DNA from: Anastrepha obliqua
Lineage: Eukaryota; Arthropoda; Insecta; Diptera; Tephritidae
Reading direction: 5' to 3'
Assembly (NCBI RefSeq): GCF_027943255.1
Contig: NC_072896.1
Coordinates: 68,590,501 to 68,654,500 of the forward strand
DNA length: 64,000 nt
Shown here: positions 54,530 through 64,000 of the stretch, piece by piece
How positions within the stretch are numbered: position 1 is the stretch's first letter
Layout: every line of letters starts with the position of its first letter
Position numbers and translations under genes: made by a program
The notes under the pieces: model-generated
Told to the model about the DNA's origin: nothing
Databases searched by the model: none
What the model saw: the letters and a program-made list of their open reading frames with translations, nothing else

Positions 54530-54925
54530 GGCTCAACTACAACCTCAAGCAATCGTCGACATTAATAAGCATGAAACGGCGGGACGCCTGTAGACTAACG
54601 GCAGTCATAACTAGCTTTTGGTCTATCGGAGAACAAGCTGCCAAAATGGGCATCCCTCACAACTCATACTGTCACAGTTGTAAACAACCGGAGAAAGAGG
54701 AGACAATCTAACATTTCCTCTGTGAATGCCCTGCCGTATGCAAGGACAGAATATTAACCCTGGGCTAACCGCTGTTCGAGAGTCTCGAACAGCTGTTTGG
54801 CTTAGACGTCAACAACCTAATAAGGTTCTTAAACCGCGCAGACTGGATATAGTCATTCTGTAAATAGCCGCTAAGCAAGTTGGTAACGAGGATGTGGCAA
54901 CAAAAGCGTGCGGAAGCGATAGTTG
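54530..54925 (+). pseudogene. LINE C-terminal fragment with Cys/His motif
   Basis: The plus strand reads LTAVITSFWSIGEQAAKMGI, CHSCKQPEKEET and, after a stop, HFLCECPAVCKDR (the Cys-Cys-His-Cys tail), then LFESLEQLFGLDVNNLIRFL. It is the same family as 29139-29570, and its 3' flank is shared to about 54925. Truncated and dead. Confidence 0.65.
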
Positions 54926-55907
54926 GATTTTGGAAGAATCACCACTTTAACCATCCACCCAATCAGCATAATCAAATCACGGAAAATATATTTAAGTGAG
55001 AAAATTAAGTTCTTGAAAGTGCATTTAAAATTTGAATTAATACGCAAAAATAAATGTAAATGTGCAATTTGGTATCTTAATAAAATTTCAAGTTTTCTGA
55101 ATATTAAATACTTTTTTGTATCTATTTACTTTGATGAGCAAATCGCCTTGATAAATTACAGTTATCCACTCATCTCATATTCTCGTATTCATTTCATTTC
55201 CATCCAACTGCTTTAAATATTTTCAATTCAATTATTCCTAACCGCTTTCTCATTTTACCCACCTTTTATTACCCACCAGTTACTAACCCCAACCGCAAAT
55301 AGTTACATTGTGTCAGCATAAATCTTCAGCAGAAATTTTAAATTGAATAAAGAACAAGAGCCGAAAAGTTGAAATGTGAATAAGCTCTGCTTCAACTATG
55401 ACTGCCTTAAGACCCAACTAAATGGCGACAGTTTCGCGAATGTCAGCAAATTTCCACAATAGTTTCAAATTACTTAATTGCTTTAGAGGGACACATTTAG
55501 GGCTCGCATCCGCTTGTATCACTGTCTGTGGCATGCCACACTACTATATATTAGATATAAATATGCGCTTGTACGAGTAGTCGTAAATAGTTTGTGGAAG
55601 CCTTAAATTGCCATAGAAAGAAGGGGTTAAAGAAACTTGCAAATGAAAAAAAGAAAAGGATAAGGGGAATAAAAACGGAGAAAATAAAGTAAAGTAGAGT
55701 ATAGCTATTTCGATATTAAAAATAATGGAACATTTTTGGTACAGCCGTTGGCTTATTTGTTTATCACTAGTGAATGCAGTAATTTCTTACTGACTTCCCA
55801 AAACTAACTATGTAATAGTTACTTCTAAAGCAATTTAAGAGAAAATAATTTCACATTCCTCGGAAAAATGAGATGTCATTATCAATATTTACGTTCTCTA
55901 AGATCTC
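54926..55907. other. Non-coding stretch
   Basis: AT-rich DNA with small open frames and no domain. Confidence 0.3.
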
Positions 55908-56175
55908 CGCAGCCGAATGGGTTGGAGCGTGCCTACGGCACGGAGTACGCAGGTTCAAATTTCCGTGAGACACCAAAATGATGAAAAAAGCTTTTTTAAT
56001 AGCGGTCGCCGCTCAGCAGGCAAATGGCAAATCTCCGAGTGTAATTCTGCCATGAAAAAGCTCGTCATAAAAAATATTTGCCGCTTGAAGTCGGCTAAAA
56101 CTGAAGGTCGCTCCGTTTGTGGAGCAACATGAAAACGCACGCCACAAATAGAAAGAGGCCTAAGAGTAAACACCG
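55908..56175 (+). repeat. tRNA-derived SINE copy with A and B boxes
   Basis: This is the most complete 5' head in the window in sense orientation: A box-like CCGCAGCCGAATGGGTTGG at 55908-55926 and B box-like GGTTCAAATTTCC at 55952-55964, the internal polymerase III promoter of a tRNA-derived SINE. The body follows (GCCGCTCAGCAGGCAAATGG, CATGAAAAAGCTCGTCAT, ACGCACGCCACAAATAG). It ends near 56175 with divergent sequence. The spacing of about 32 bp between boxes fits a tRNA ancestor. Confidence 0.8.
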
Positions 56176-56579
56176 GGAGTTATACTCTGTCAATGGCTGT
56201 AAGAAGCTTAAACAATATATATTCAATTAATGGAATTATACATTAATAAGACTTTTGAAATAAACAATTGTAGATAAAGTGTGCAGAAGTAGTCTTGATA
56301 CCCTATCACTTCGAAGATGTTTTAAAAGAAATATCACGAAAGTGGTTGAGTATTTTAATATTTTATTAAAAATTAAGTAAATCCAATTATTCCCGTGTGA
56401 AATATAAGAAAATATAAAATATTATATTTATATAATATATTATATAATAACTATTTCATTCTCAAATAAAAAGGAAAAAACTTAGAAAATCTGAAAATTC
56501 GCACAACCAAAGTTTTGATATTCTTGGAATAAAGTATTCATGTTTGAAAATGTTTAATATCAATTTGAGAAAAATTAAC
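56176..56579. other. AT-rich non-coding stretch
   Basis: An A/T-only palindrome-like run lies at 56410-56450. No gene is seen. Confidence 0.3.
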
Positions 56580-57455
56580 TTTAATACCTAGCAGGATATC
56601 CTCGTAATCGAATAATCTCTTTTAGTCGGTCAGGCATTGAGTGAATCAAGTCTTTTGCATAATCTGAATTTATATTTTGCCTTTTGACTTGGAGCAAGCT
56701 TTTAAGTTGATTTTTAAAAGTTATGTGGTGTTTCTTTAATCGCTTTTGGAAATGATTCCTTAAATACTCTATAGGGTTCATATATGGGCTCTGTGGAGGC
56801 GTTAATAACAAATAAGGTACTTTATGTGTTAGCCACATCCTCACTATATGCGGGGTGTGTTTGGGATCGTTGTTCAGCTGGAAATAAAATTCACCAGACA
56901 ATCCCATTTTTTACCGCTTTGTAATAAGTTTTTAGAAGATTTTTAAATATACTTCTTTTGGCATTATTTTATCAATAAAAACAAGATTGTTAACACCTGA
57001 CGTGGACATGCAGCCCAAAACCATTATGCTTCCACCCCCATGCTTGGCCGTTTTAATTGTATTTTTTGGATGTAATTCTTCATTTCCACACTTAAGCCAT
57101 ACCCGAAGATATTATATTTCGAAAAAAAGTCTTTATCCCAGAAGTCAAATTTTTTGAGTTGATAAGTTCTGGCAAATTCACACCTTTTATTTCTATTCGT
57201 ATCACTGACAAAGGGTTTTTTTCTAGGAATACATGCCTTATATCTATTTCTCTTGATTTACGTTCGCACCGTATCCGATGAAACAATGATGTTTAGAGAT
57301 GCTTGTAATACAGTAGCTACATATATACGGAGCATTTTCGAAGGGATTTTTTCAATTGTTTTCTTGATTAGGAGTTCATCTCTCTCAGTTAAGTTCTTAG
57401 GGCGGCCTGGTCTCTGTTTATTTTCGATCTTTTTCTCTTTTTTGAATCTTGTATT
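56580..57455 (-). pseudogene. Tc1/Bari-like transposase, decayed
   Basis: From 57455 downward, frames give a TERDELLI-like HTH segment, RNRYKACIPRKKP, a MEVEA-like patch with GGSIMVLGCMSTSGVNNLVF (core strand), then a frame break. The open frame 56907-56581 begins at GEFYFQLNNDPKHTPHIVRM (second catalytic Asp in NNDPKH), PPQSPYMNPIEYL (third region; relatives have SPDLNPIE, here YMNPIE keeps the Glu of the DDE triad) and PDRLKEIIRLRGYPARY. It is a different family from 31720. RTE sequence begins at 57463. Confidence 0.75.
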
Positions 57456-57462
57456 ACTTTTT

Positions 57463-57956
57463 CCTTGGGTTTGGTGGTGAACGAGGACAAAATGAAGTAC
57501 CTCCAGTCTTCAAACAAACAGTCGGCATACTCGCGTATCGACACCCACGTCATTGTTGACAGTTATAATTTCGAGGTTGTAAAAGACTTCGTATATTTAG
57601 GAACCAGCATTATCACCGATCACAATGTCAGCCTTGAAATCCAACGTAGAATCTATCTTGCCAAGAAGTGCTACTTTGGACTAAGTAAGCAATTGAGTAG
57701 TAAAGTCCTCTCTCGTCGAACAAAACTAACACCCTACAAGACTCTCATCATGCCCGTCCTAACGTACGGCGCAGAAGCTTGTACGATGACAATATCCGAT
57801 GAAGCGACGCTTGGAGTGTTCGAGAGAAAGATTCTGCGTAAGATTTTTGGACCTTTGCACGTTGGCAACGGCGAATATCGCAGGCGATGGAACGATGAGC
57901 TGTATGAGCTTTACGACGACATAGACATAGCCCAACGAATAAATTTTTCTCAACTC
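57463..57956 (+). pseudogene. RTE-type LINE, 3' part of the reverse transcriptase
   Basis: Open on the plus strand: GLVVNEDKMKYLQSSNKQSA, YLGTSIITDHNVSLEIQRRI, SSKVLSRRTKLTPYKTLIM, LTYGAEACTMTISDEATLGV, FERKILRKIFGPLHVGNGEY, RRWNDELYELYDDIDIAQRI. It covers the thumb and connection region after the YADD motif, which is missing (5'-truncated). It is the least damaged RTE piece here and useful for classifying the others. It starts flush against the Tc1-like fragment. Confidence 0.8.
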
Positions 57957-58290
57957 TAATGTCAATTCTTTTCGAGACATGATTGGATACGTAAAAAAGT
58001 ACGCACAGATGCGAGTAAGTAAACTCCATCAGTTATACTGAAAATAGTCTGCCAAAAAATATTATTTCGAAGATTCGCAAATAAAAACTAACATTATTTC
58101 GGGCATTGGCTACTTCAAAGTGCGAGTGTATTTTTACTTACAGTTACATTTTTCCTTGCCGTTGTTGATGCAGCAGACAAAGTTGATTCTTTTTGAAGTG
58201 AAAACTTCTTTAGAATCGTTGGGAGTGATTTGAGACTCGATGAAACGAAAAAGCGACACTACGAAGCGTTATATGTTCATATACGTATAT
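57957..58290. other. Non-coding stretch
   Basis: No domain is seen; it leads into the tandem repeat region at 58295. Confidence 0.3.
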
Positions 58291-58294
58291 GTGT

Positions 58295-58530
58295 GTGACT
58301 GCGTACTGCTGAGCCACGCTAGTATAGTGAGTATTGTAGTATGTATACTACACTGCCTATTACTTGCTTTGGTGTTTAGTTCAAGCGCCATACGTATGTA
58401 TGTTTGTATGCATGCTAGTACGTATGTGTGCGCGCCTGCGTATTACGGAGCCACGTTGAGCAAGAAGGCATTATGTATACCTATACTACACTACCTAATA
58501 TTTGCTTAGACCAAGCGTCCTACGAATGTT
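58295..58530 (+). repeat. Two imperfect direct repeats, ~145-bp period
   Basis: A unit with GAGCCACG, GTATACTACACTGCCTATTA and CAAGCGCC at about 58309-58385 recurs with GAGCCACG, ACTACACTACCTAATATTTG and CAAGCGTCC at about 58449-58520. TACG/ATGT-rich spacer lies between. The repeat sits upstream of the nuclease-like frame at 58669. Confidence 0.6.
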
Positions 58531-58668
58531 TGTGTGTACTTTGTGTGTACTTACATACGTCTGTGTAATATAAGCGTTACGACGCTCATAATAGCAACCG
58601 CGTGTGCTGTATTGCGTCCGTTTTTTTATATTCGTAAATATTTTCATTTTTAAATATTTACCGCAATT

Positions 58669-59070
58669 ATGCCGAAAAATAATGCAGAAAAGTGTCGTGA
58701 ATATCGACAGAAAAAAAAATCAATAAATAGCATCACGGAATTTATTCACGAAAATTTAATAAAGTATACTCCAGAAGTGTCGCGGATACTTAGAAAAGAT
58801 TACGATAAAGTTCCAATGATTTTAAGTGGCGATTTTAACGTAAATTTTACATTGGACACAGCGGTTTCTTTAATTGACTTTCTCAATACAACATTCAATT
58901 TAAAAATGTGGAACAATCGCACTGAATCGACAACACGATCAAAAACAACAATTGACGCGGTATTTCAAAGATATGTTGACAACATCGAAACCAAAGCATT
59001 TGTATCATATTTTAGCTATCATAAGCCACTCGTATCATTTGTTGAAATTGAAAACACTGAGGATGAATAA
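58669..59070 (+). CDS. Helentron-type endonuclease fragment in a short open frame
   Basis: The frame encodes 133 residues. The start MPKNNAEKCREYRQKKK is a basic leader like the N-termini of Helitron/Helentron proteins. It is followed by EFIHENLIKYTPE, MILSGDFNVNF, TTIDAVFQRYVDNIETKAFV and SYHKPLVSF. The GDFN (54-57), D96 and H118 of SYHKP match the C-terminal half of the endonuclease/exonuclease/phosphatase fold that Helentrons carry at their C-terminus. The N-terminal half of the fold with the metal-binding Glu is missing, as are the Rep and helicase domains. It most likely derives from a deletion that joined the first and last parts of a Helentron gene. The frame is fully open, with AT-rich flanks, and its ends are not defined. 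Domestication cannot be judged from sequence alone. Confidence 0.6.
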   Translation: MPKNNAEKCREYRQKKKSINSITEFIHENLIKYTPEVSRILRKDYDKVPMILSGDFNVNFTLDTAVSLIDFLNTTFNLKMWNNRTESTTRSKTTIDAVFQRYVDNIETKAFVSYFSYHKPLVSFVEIENTEDE

Positions 59071-59639
59071 TAATAAAATGAAGAAAATAAAATATGAACT
59101 TTATAGCAATATTATAATGAACTTATAATTATCCCGCTCCTAATGCTGCTTTCGTCTCATTCTCTCTCAGTTTGTTTTACGGAAGGTTTCACTTCTATCG
59201 CGTCTAACCGTTAGACTGGTATTTCTTTTTTTTGTTTATTGACGAAAGAGTACAAAGTGTTTTATTCATATATTAATAAGGTTTTTCAGAATCTATAATG
59301 ATGTGCGAAATTTGTTAAAAGTATACTTAGAAATAGTAGGCTATCAAGATTTATGTTGTGCTCTGTATGTAATGCTCTAATGCTTTGCTGTTGAGCTAAG
59401 TCTAAGTGCCAAATTAAAGGTCGGGCATTTCGTACTAAAAGTTTTTGCTGCCAAATCGGCCTTCATAGATTTTTTTAGTCACATCACTCTCACGGAAAAA
59501 CATTCACATCAAACCGTCCTTGTCAGAATTAAGTGCGTACAAATTAATTCATCTGGCTTGAATGAGGCATGAAATTGTGACATGTAAGCCAAATATCCAC
59601 ATTTCTCAATAATATGGGACTCCCGGGATTATCAGTAAT
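59071..59639. other. Non-coding stretch after the nuclease frame
   Basis: The first 150 bp (ATCCCGCTCCTAATGCTGCT then a CTCATTCTCTCTCAG run) may be the 3' tail of the same Helentron derivative, but I cannot place a terminus. The rest shows nothing. Confidence 0.3.
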
Positions 59640-59755
59640 AGTAATCGCCCCTCGGCAGGCAACGGCACACGTCCGAGTGTATTTCGGCCATGAAAAAGCT
59701 CCTTAGAAAAATAATAAATCTTCTGCCGTTCGAAGGCGTTATAAAACTGTAGAAA
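59640..59755 (+). repeat. tRNA-derived SINE, body fragment
   Basis: Sense-orientation SINE body: CGCCCCTCGGCAGGCAACGG, GTCCGAGTGTATTTCGGCCA, TGAAAAAGCTCCTTAGAAAA and GCCGTTCGAAGGC. The tRNA-like head and the 3' end are missing. Confidence 0.7.
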
Positions 59756-60921
59756 CCGTGGATTATCTACCAGATTATAGTTTTATAAAAGAAAAAGCAT
59801 TCTTTTCAAAAATATTTTTGGAAACATGAAAAGCACTCGATACTTCTCGAAGTTTTATTATTTCCCATATGTTTCATATAAATAGATATACTCGTAATTT
59901 AAAGTTCATGTAAAAATGAATATAAATATATATGTAATCTTTTATCACAATTTTTCTAACGAATTACTGATTTGGATATATTTCAAGTATTGAAAGTTTT
60001 GCTAAACTAAATATGCATTATTACTTGTAATATTAAATTTGTTTTTGAATTTATTATTAAAATTAAAAACTGTGCTTCATATTTCTTGTCGATAAAAGTT
60101 TGAAAACAATTCTAAGTAAAGTCAAGAAAAATAAAAAAACTAAAAATAAAGGATAAAGATATAATAAAGGAATAAATATATTCCAAGGTACATTTCAAAT
60201 AATTTTCTAAGCTAAAGAAACTGCAAACAAACTACATACATTCAAAACATAAATAAAACGTTTTCAAAGCGTAGTCGAACGTCAAAAAAATCTTTACAAA
60301 ATACAAATGATAAATCAGATAAGTTCTTCATTTCAATTGTTTAAGTCTTGTCGCAAGTCTTCTGCAACGGACGTTCTCTCATCTACTACTCGAGTCCTCA
60401 ATTCACAATATTCTTCGCTACATCTTATTTCTTCAGAGGATAACAGTGCGTTTGACTCCAATCAAATAGCATGCCCACTTTTTTATTCATTTTTCAATAG
60501 TTGTAAGTAAATAAAATAATTATTTTCTCTTACAATATGCTTACACAACTTTTCATGAATTTGTTTTACTTCTGTTTGATGGCCACATATAAACACGTGA
60601 GATCCCAGTTCTAAACCGGCCACCTTAAGTTTTTGTTCTCGAGCTCTTTTTTTACTGTAAACATAATTTAATTGGTAACTGAATTTGTTTAAATTGAAAT
60701 GGAAGATCCGTCCTCTTGGAGCTTTTTGCAGCGCTACAGTCAGTCTAAATTGCTAACTTTTCTAGGATGCCACTCTTTAAAAGCGGCGGTTTAAATTTGG
60801 TTCGGTTCAGGCTGTGCAATCAATGGTATATTCCCGATTTTCTTTTTCTCGTACAATTCATTAATGTTAAAATAAAAAAAAATCTAGTAAGTCAGTGTAA
60901 TTTTTTGCAACAGATGCATAG
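59756..60921. other. AT-rich non-coding stretch
   Basis: A/T-rich DNA with small open frames (for example 60307-60510) that show no domain. No feature is supported. Confidence 0.3.
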
Positions 60922-61072
60922 ACGCGTAAACGCTTTTTGGGTGCTTGGCCGAGCTCCTCCTCCTATTTGTGGTGTGCGTCTTGATGTTGTTCCACAAATG
61001 GAGGGAGCTACAGTTTTAAGCCGACTACGAACGGCAGATATTTTTATGAGGAGCTTTTTCATGGCAGAAATA

Positions 61073-62359
61073 TTGGGTAGTCGAAAAAGTCTTTTCGTAT
61101 TTTGTCAATAGATGTCGTTGGAGTCATCTATCTCCAGTGCTACTAGTCACATTGTGTCATATCGTATGGTGTTAGAAAGGTGACATTTTAAGCTTCATTG
61201 AACAAAAAAAAAATTAAATTCGGAGAAGTTGAAAAAAAGTTATAACTGTTCAAAAATGTGTGAAAATAATGAAGAAATTCGCTATATTTTGAAATTTTTG
61301 TATAAAAAAGGGAAGAATGCCACGCAAGCCACCAATGAAATTTGTGAAGTTTACGGAGACGATGCTGTATCAGTTCGTGTAGGACAACACTGTTTCGCTC
61401 GCTTCCGTTCTGGAAATTTCGATGTGAAAGATGCACCTCCTTCCGGACGACCTATCGTTGAAAAAGTCGATTAAATTATGGAAAAGATTGACCAGGACCG
61501 TCCCATAAGCTGCCATGACATCGCCAAGGCACTAAACATTCATCATCAAATGGTTTTGAACCATTTAAAAAAGGCTGGTTACAAAAAGAAGCTCGATGTT
61601 TGGGTACCACATGAATTGTCTGTGAAAAATTTAATGGACGGAATTAACAACTGCGATTCTTTGCTGAAACGAAACGAAATCGAATCATTTCTGAAGCGAA
61701 ACAGGAGTCGAAAAGTGGATCAAATACGACAATAATTGCTAAAAAGATCATGGTGCAAGGGTAGTGAAGCTCAACAAATGGTCGCAAAGCCAGGATTGAC
61801 GCCTCGAAAGGTTATGCTGCGTGTTTGGTGGGATTGGAAACGAATCATCCACTATGAGCTGCTCCAGCCTGCTCGAACGATTGATTCTACACTTTACTGT
61901 CAACAACTGATGAGATAGAAGCAAGCAATCGAAATAAAAAACGGCCAAAACTGATCAGCGGAAAGGGCGTCCTCTTCCATCAGGACAACGCTAGGCCACA
62001 CACATCTTTGATGACTAGGCAAAAACTGGGAGAGCTTGGCTGGGAAGTTTTGATGCATCCACCATATAGCCCTGACCTTGCACCAGCGGACTACCATTTG
62101 TTTCGGTCAATGCAGAACTCCCTTAATGGAGTAAAGTTGGCTTGAAGAGAAGCCTGTGAAAATTACTTGTCGCAGTTTTTCGCCGAGAAACCACAAAAGT
62201 TTTACACTGATGGAATAATGTCTCTAGAAGAAAAATGGCAAAAGGTCGACCAGAATGGTACATATTTGGTTTAATAAAGCTCATTATAAATATATAAAAA
62301 AAAAATGAGTTGAAGTTTGATTAGAAATATATTACGAAAAGACTTTTTCGATTACCCAA
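61073..62359 (+). mobile_element. Mariner element inside a SINE
   Basis: The ends TTGGGTAGTCGAAAAAGTCT (61073) and its inverted counterpart TTGGGTAATCGAAAAAGTCT (reverse of the right end at 62359) have one mismatch over 20 bp. They are bordered by the TA duplication at 61071-61072 and 62360-62361. The length is 1287 bp. The TIRs are well conserved, but the gene inside carries several stops. Confidence 0.9.
61256..62274 (+). pseudogene. Mariner transposase, several stops
   Basis: It starts MCENNEEIRYILKFLYKKGK (HTH) and runs to a TAA at 61472-61474. The next segment (MEKIDQDRPISCHDIAKALN, HHQMVLNHLKKAGYKKKLDV, WVPHEL linker) stops at 61733-61735 after losing the first catalytic block (relatives have MITGDEKW; here only KRNRSRKVDQIR). 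The frame then gives PGLTPRKVMLRVWWDW and YELLQPARTIDS with a stop at 61916-61918, HQDNARPHTSL (second Asp), HPPYSPDLAPADYHLF-like (third Asp) and a complete end (GTYLV) at 62272. The order is that of the mellifera/irritans-type mariners. It is inactive. Confidence 0.85.
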
Positions 62360-62515
62360 TACATTTGGAGGTTTGCCATTGCCTGCCGAGGGGCGACCGC
62401 TATTAGAAGAATGTTTTTCTTAATTTTGGTGTTTCACCGAGATTCGAACCGACGTTCTCTTTGTGAATTGCGAATGGTAGTCACGCACCAACCCATTCGG
62501 CTACGATGGCCGCTG

Positions 62516-64000
62516 CATACATTTGCTAAAAAAGCTAATGCAAATGTTACTAATTTTTCCATCTCCATTTCATATAATTCTAAAAAATTCCGGGATTGAC
62601 ATACCTACAAATGATTAAAAAACTCTAGGGCTTTAAAGTTAATGCCCCAAATTAATTGCACATCAAAATTGAACATTCACAGTCCAATGCAACTTGACTT
62701 GCTTGTTTTGTTAAACTGTCTATTTTAATAGAATATACTTATGTATATATACTCGTATGTACATATGTGTACGATTTTTTAATGTGTATTTTATTCGATT
62801 TAATTGGAAAATAAATAATTTAATTTAACACTCGATTTAACGAGTTGGGCTGAAAATTTGTGTGTTTGCTGAATCGGAAAACTTCTGTAAATATTTTACT
62901 AAATAGAAACTAGATTTTCTTTTGCACTTTGAACAAATACATACAAATAACCAATTACTTTTCACAGGCATACAACTAATACCACTACGCATTTCTCTAA
63001 TACCCTTTAGAACCGAAATTCTGCACAAATTGTATTTTGATACACCCAATTTTGTACAACCCGCCATAAAAAACATGTTCATGTATGAGTGTGCATATAT
63101 TCATAGTGCTTTCAGTTGCGAAACTTACACTTAGCATCATTTCTCTTCTTAGAACCATTCTCTCCATCACAAAAGCTGCTAGTAGTAACAGCCGAAAACA
63201 AAAATGAAAGTTGACACTATAAACAAGTACTTTTCAGCAACTAGCAACTCATGCGCCACCATTGCTCTCCATTGCCCGCGTTCAACCTCCAACACCGCCA
63301 CCAAGGCAGCTTTAGACCGCATCAACAGGTGTTAAATTAATTAGGCCGCTACTGTATGGTGACTTAGTTGCTGTATGCAACGCCCCAAGGCAACCGCACA
63401 ATTGTATTAACACATACGAGTTTGAAAGTGTAAAGCTGTAGTTGTGACGATATTTCAACTAACGCAAACACAGTATTTGAAAATGTGCGTATTTGTGAGC
63501 TTGTGTTCAACAAATATGTGTTTGTATGTACGTGTGTACGAATATATCAAAATTGACAAGTTTAATCAGCTGCTTGTTTATCACCTGGACTTTTTCTGTA
63601 ATCCGGGTGAGACCCGGGGGTGTGCGTGAAGTGTAAAGTGAATTTTGTAACCTGTGCCGCAATGTAATCGCATTTAAGGCAGTGCTTAGTTAGTTACAAA
63701 TTGTTAATTTTGGTTGTCGATGAAATTCGCGTTTATTTGCTGCGCATGTGCATGTATGAGTGTGCTTATGTATGCTACGTGCAATTTCATCATGTTCTTT
63801 GTATGTTTTCGCCTGTACATTTGCATTTTCGCTAGTTGGCAGTTTTCATTGTGTGACTTGTGGCTAGCATACATTACGGCGCTAAATTTTGCCATTTTGT
63901 ACGTAGTTAAAAGTTGTGGTAGGTTGGTTGGCGTGTTTGCACAGTGCGCTTATTACAATAAAATCGGGTGTTTGCGTGGTATTTTTGCTTTTACTTGATT
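62516..64000. other. Non-coding stretch to the window edge
   Basis: AT-rich to 62900, then more mixed sequence from 63120 with CACC-rich words and overlapping open frames (for example 63714-63998) of transmembrane-like composition but no domain. It may be intronic or upstream DNA of a gene beyond 64000. No feature is supported. Confidence 0.35.

Larger units (their letters stand above)
60922..62515 (-). repeat. tRNA-derived SINE, full, interrupted by a mariner
   Basis: The SINE lies in reverse orientation as two halves: 60922-61072 (GGCCGAGCTCCTCCTCCTAT, TTTGTGGTGTGCGTCTTGAT, CATGGCAGAAATA) and 62362-62515 (TTGGAGGTTTGCCATTGCCT, GAGGGGCGACCGCTATTAG, then the tRNA-like head). In sense the head reads TAGCCGAATGGGTTGG (A box) and GGTTCGAATCTC (B box), near perfect for a polymerase III promoter. 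The mariner is inserted at the TA within GCAGAAATA, and that TA is duplicated at 62360-62361. Joined, the copy is about 300 bp. Confidence 0.85.

Noticed and set aside
63714..63998. A 94-codon frame near the right edge, hydrophobic and Cys-rich
   Set aside because: It resembles a membrane protein only because of TGT/TTT-rich DNA, and it runs close to the window edge. No homology signal is seen.

Overview
This window reads as nuclear DNA of a higher dipteran, most plausibly a tephritid fruit fly. The base composition is AT-rich, the introns are short (68-88 bp where typical) with GT..AG borders, and one host-type gene is a seven-exon CYP3-clan cytochrome P450. The mobile elements are the usual insect mix: mariner, Tc1-like, pogo/Tigger, hAT, Helitron, RTE-, jockey- and R1-type LINEs and a tRNA-derived SINE. 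No prokaryotic gene, operon, CRISPR array or virus-like gene was recognised. The species is an inference.

Layout. 1-5.4 kb: RTE and SINE pieces, then a DDE_3 transposon split by a Helitron with both ends present. 5.9 kb: a small intronless reading frame with a complete ING-type PHD finger. 6.5-11.3 kb: a jockey-like LINE split by a two-part insert, RTE scraps and a decayed mariner. 11.3-15.5 kb: mostly anonymous non-coding DNA. 15.5-18.4 kb: a SINE abutting a second Helitron. 19.7-21.7 kb: Tc1-like and RTE pieces. 22.06-24.05 kb: the P450, the best host gene here, which splices in silico to 513 codons. 24.6-31 kb: a pogo/Tigger element, then a hAT element with an 8-bp target duplication that carries LINE inserts. 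31.7-35.9 kb: a Tc1-like element and a DDE_3 element with a nearly intact mariner inside it. 37-40.6 kb: decayed mariners, a short non-autonomous Helitron and a possible terminal host exon. 41.5-50.4 kb: SINE, RTE, a LINE split by a mariner derivative, two sister mariners sharing the same nonsense codon, an R1-like LINE and a 294-bp mariner MITE. 51.7-57.9 kb: DDE_3, Tc1-like, LINE, SINE and RTE remnants. 58.7 kb: a short open frame carrying the C-terminal half of a Helentron-type endonuclease. 60.9-62.5 kb: a mariner inside a SINE. The rest is anonymous non-coding DNA.

The sequences do not form a pathway. Apart from the P450, the PHD-finger frame and possibly one short exon, what is recognisable is a stack of transposons of different ages. 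I found no convincing new multi-gene system. The most informative observations are exact insertion boundaries, transposase copies multiplied after being inactivated, patchwork repairs, and unusual residues in the P450 and the PHD finger. Boundaries were read by eye, and family names rest on recognised motifs, not on database searches.
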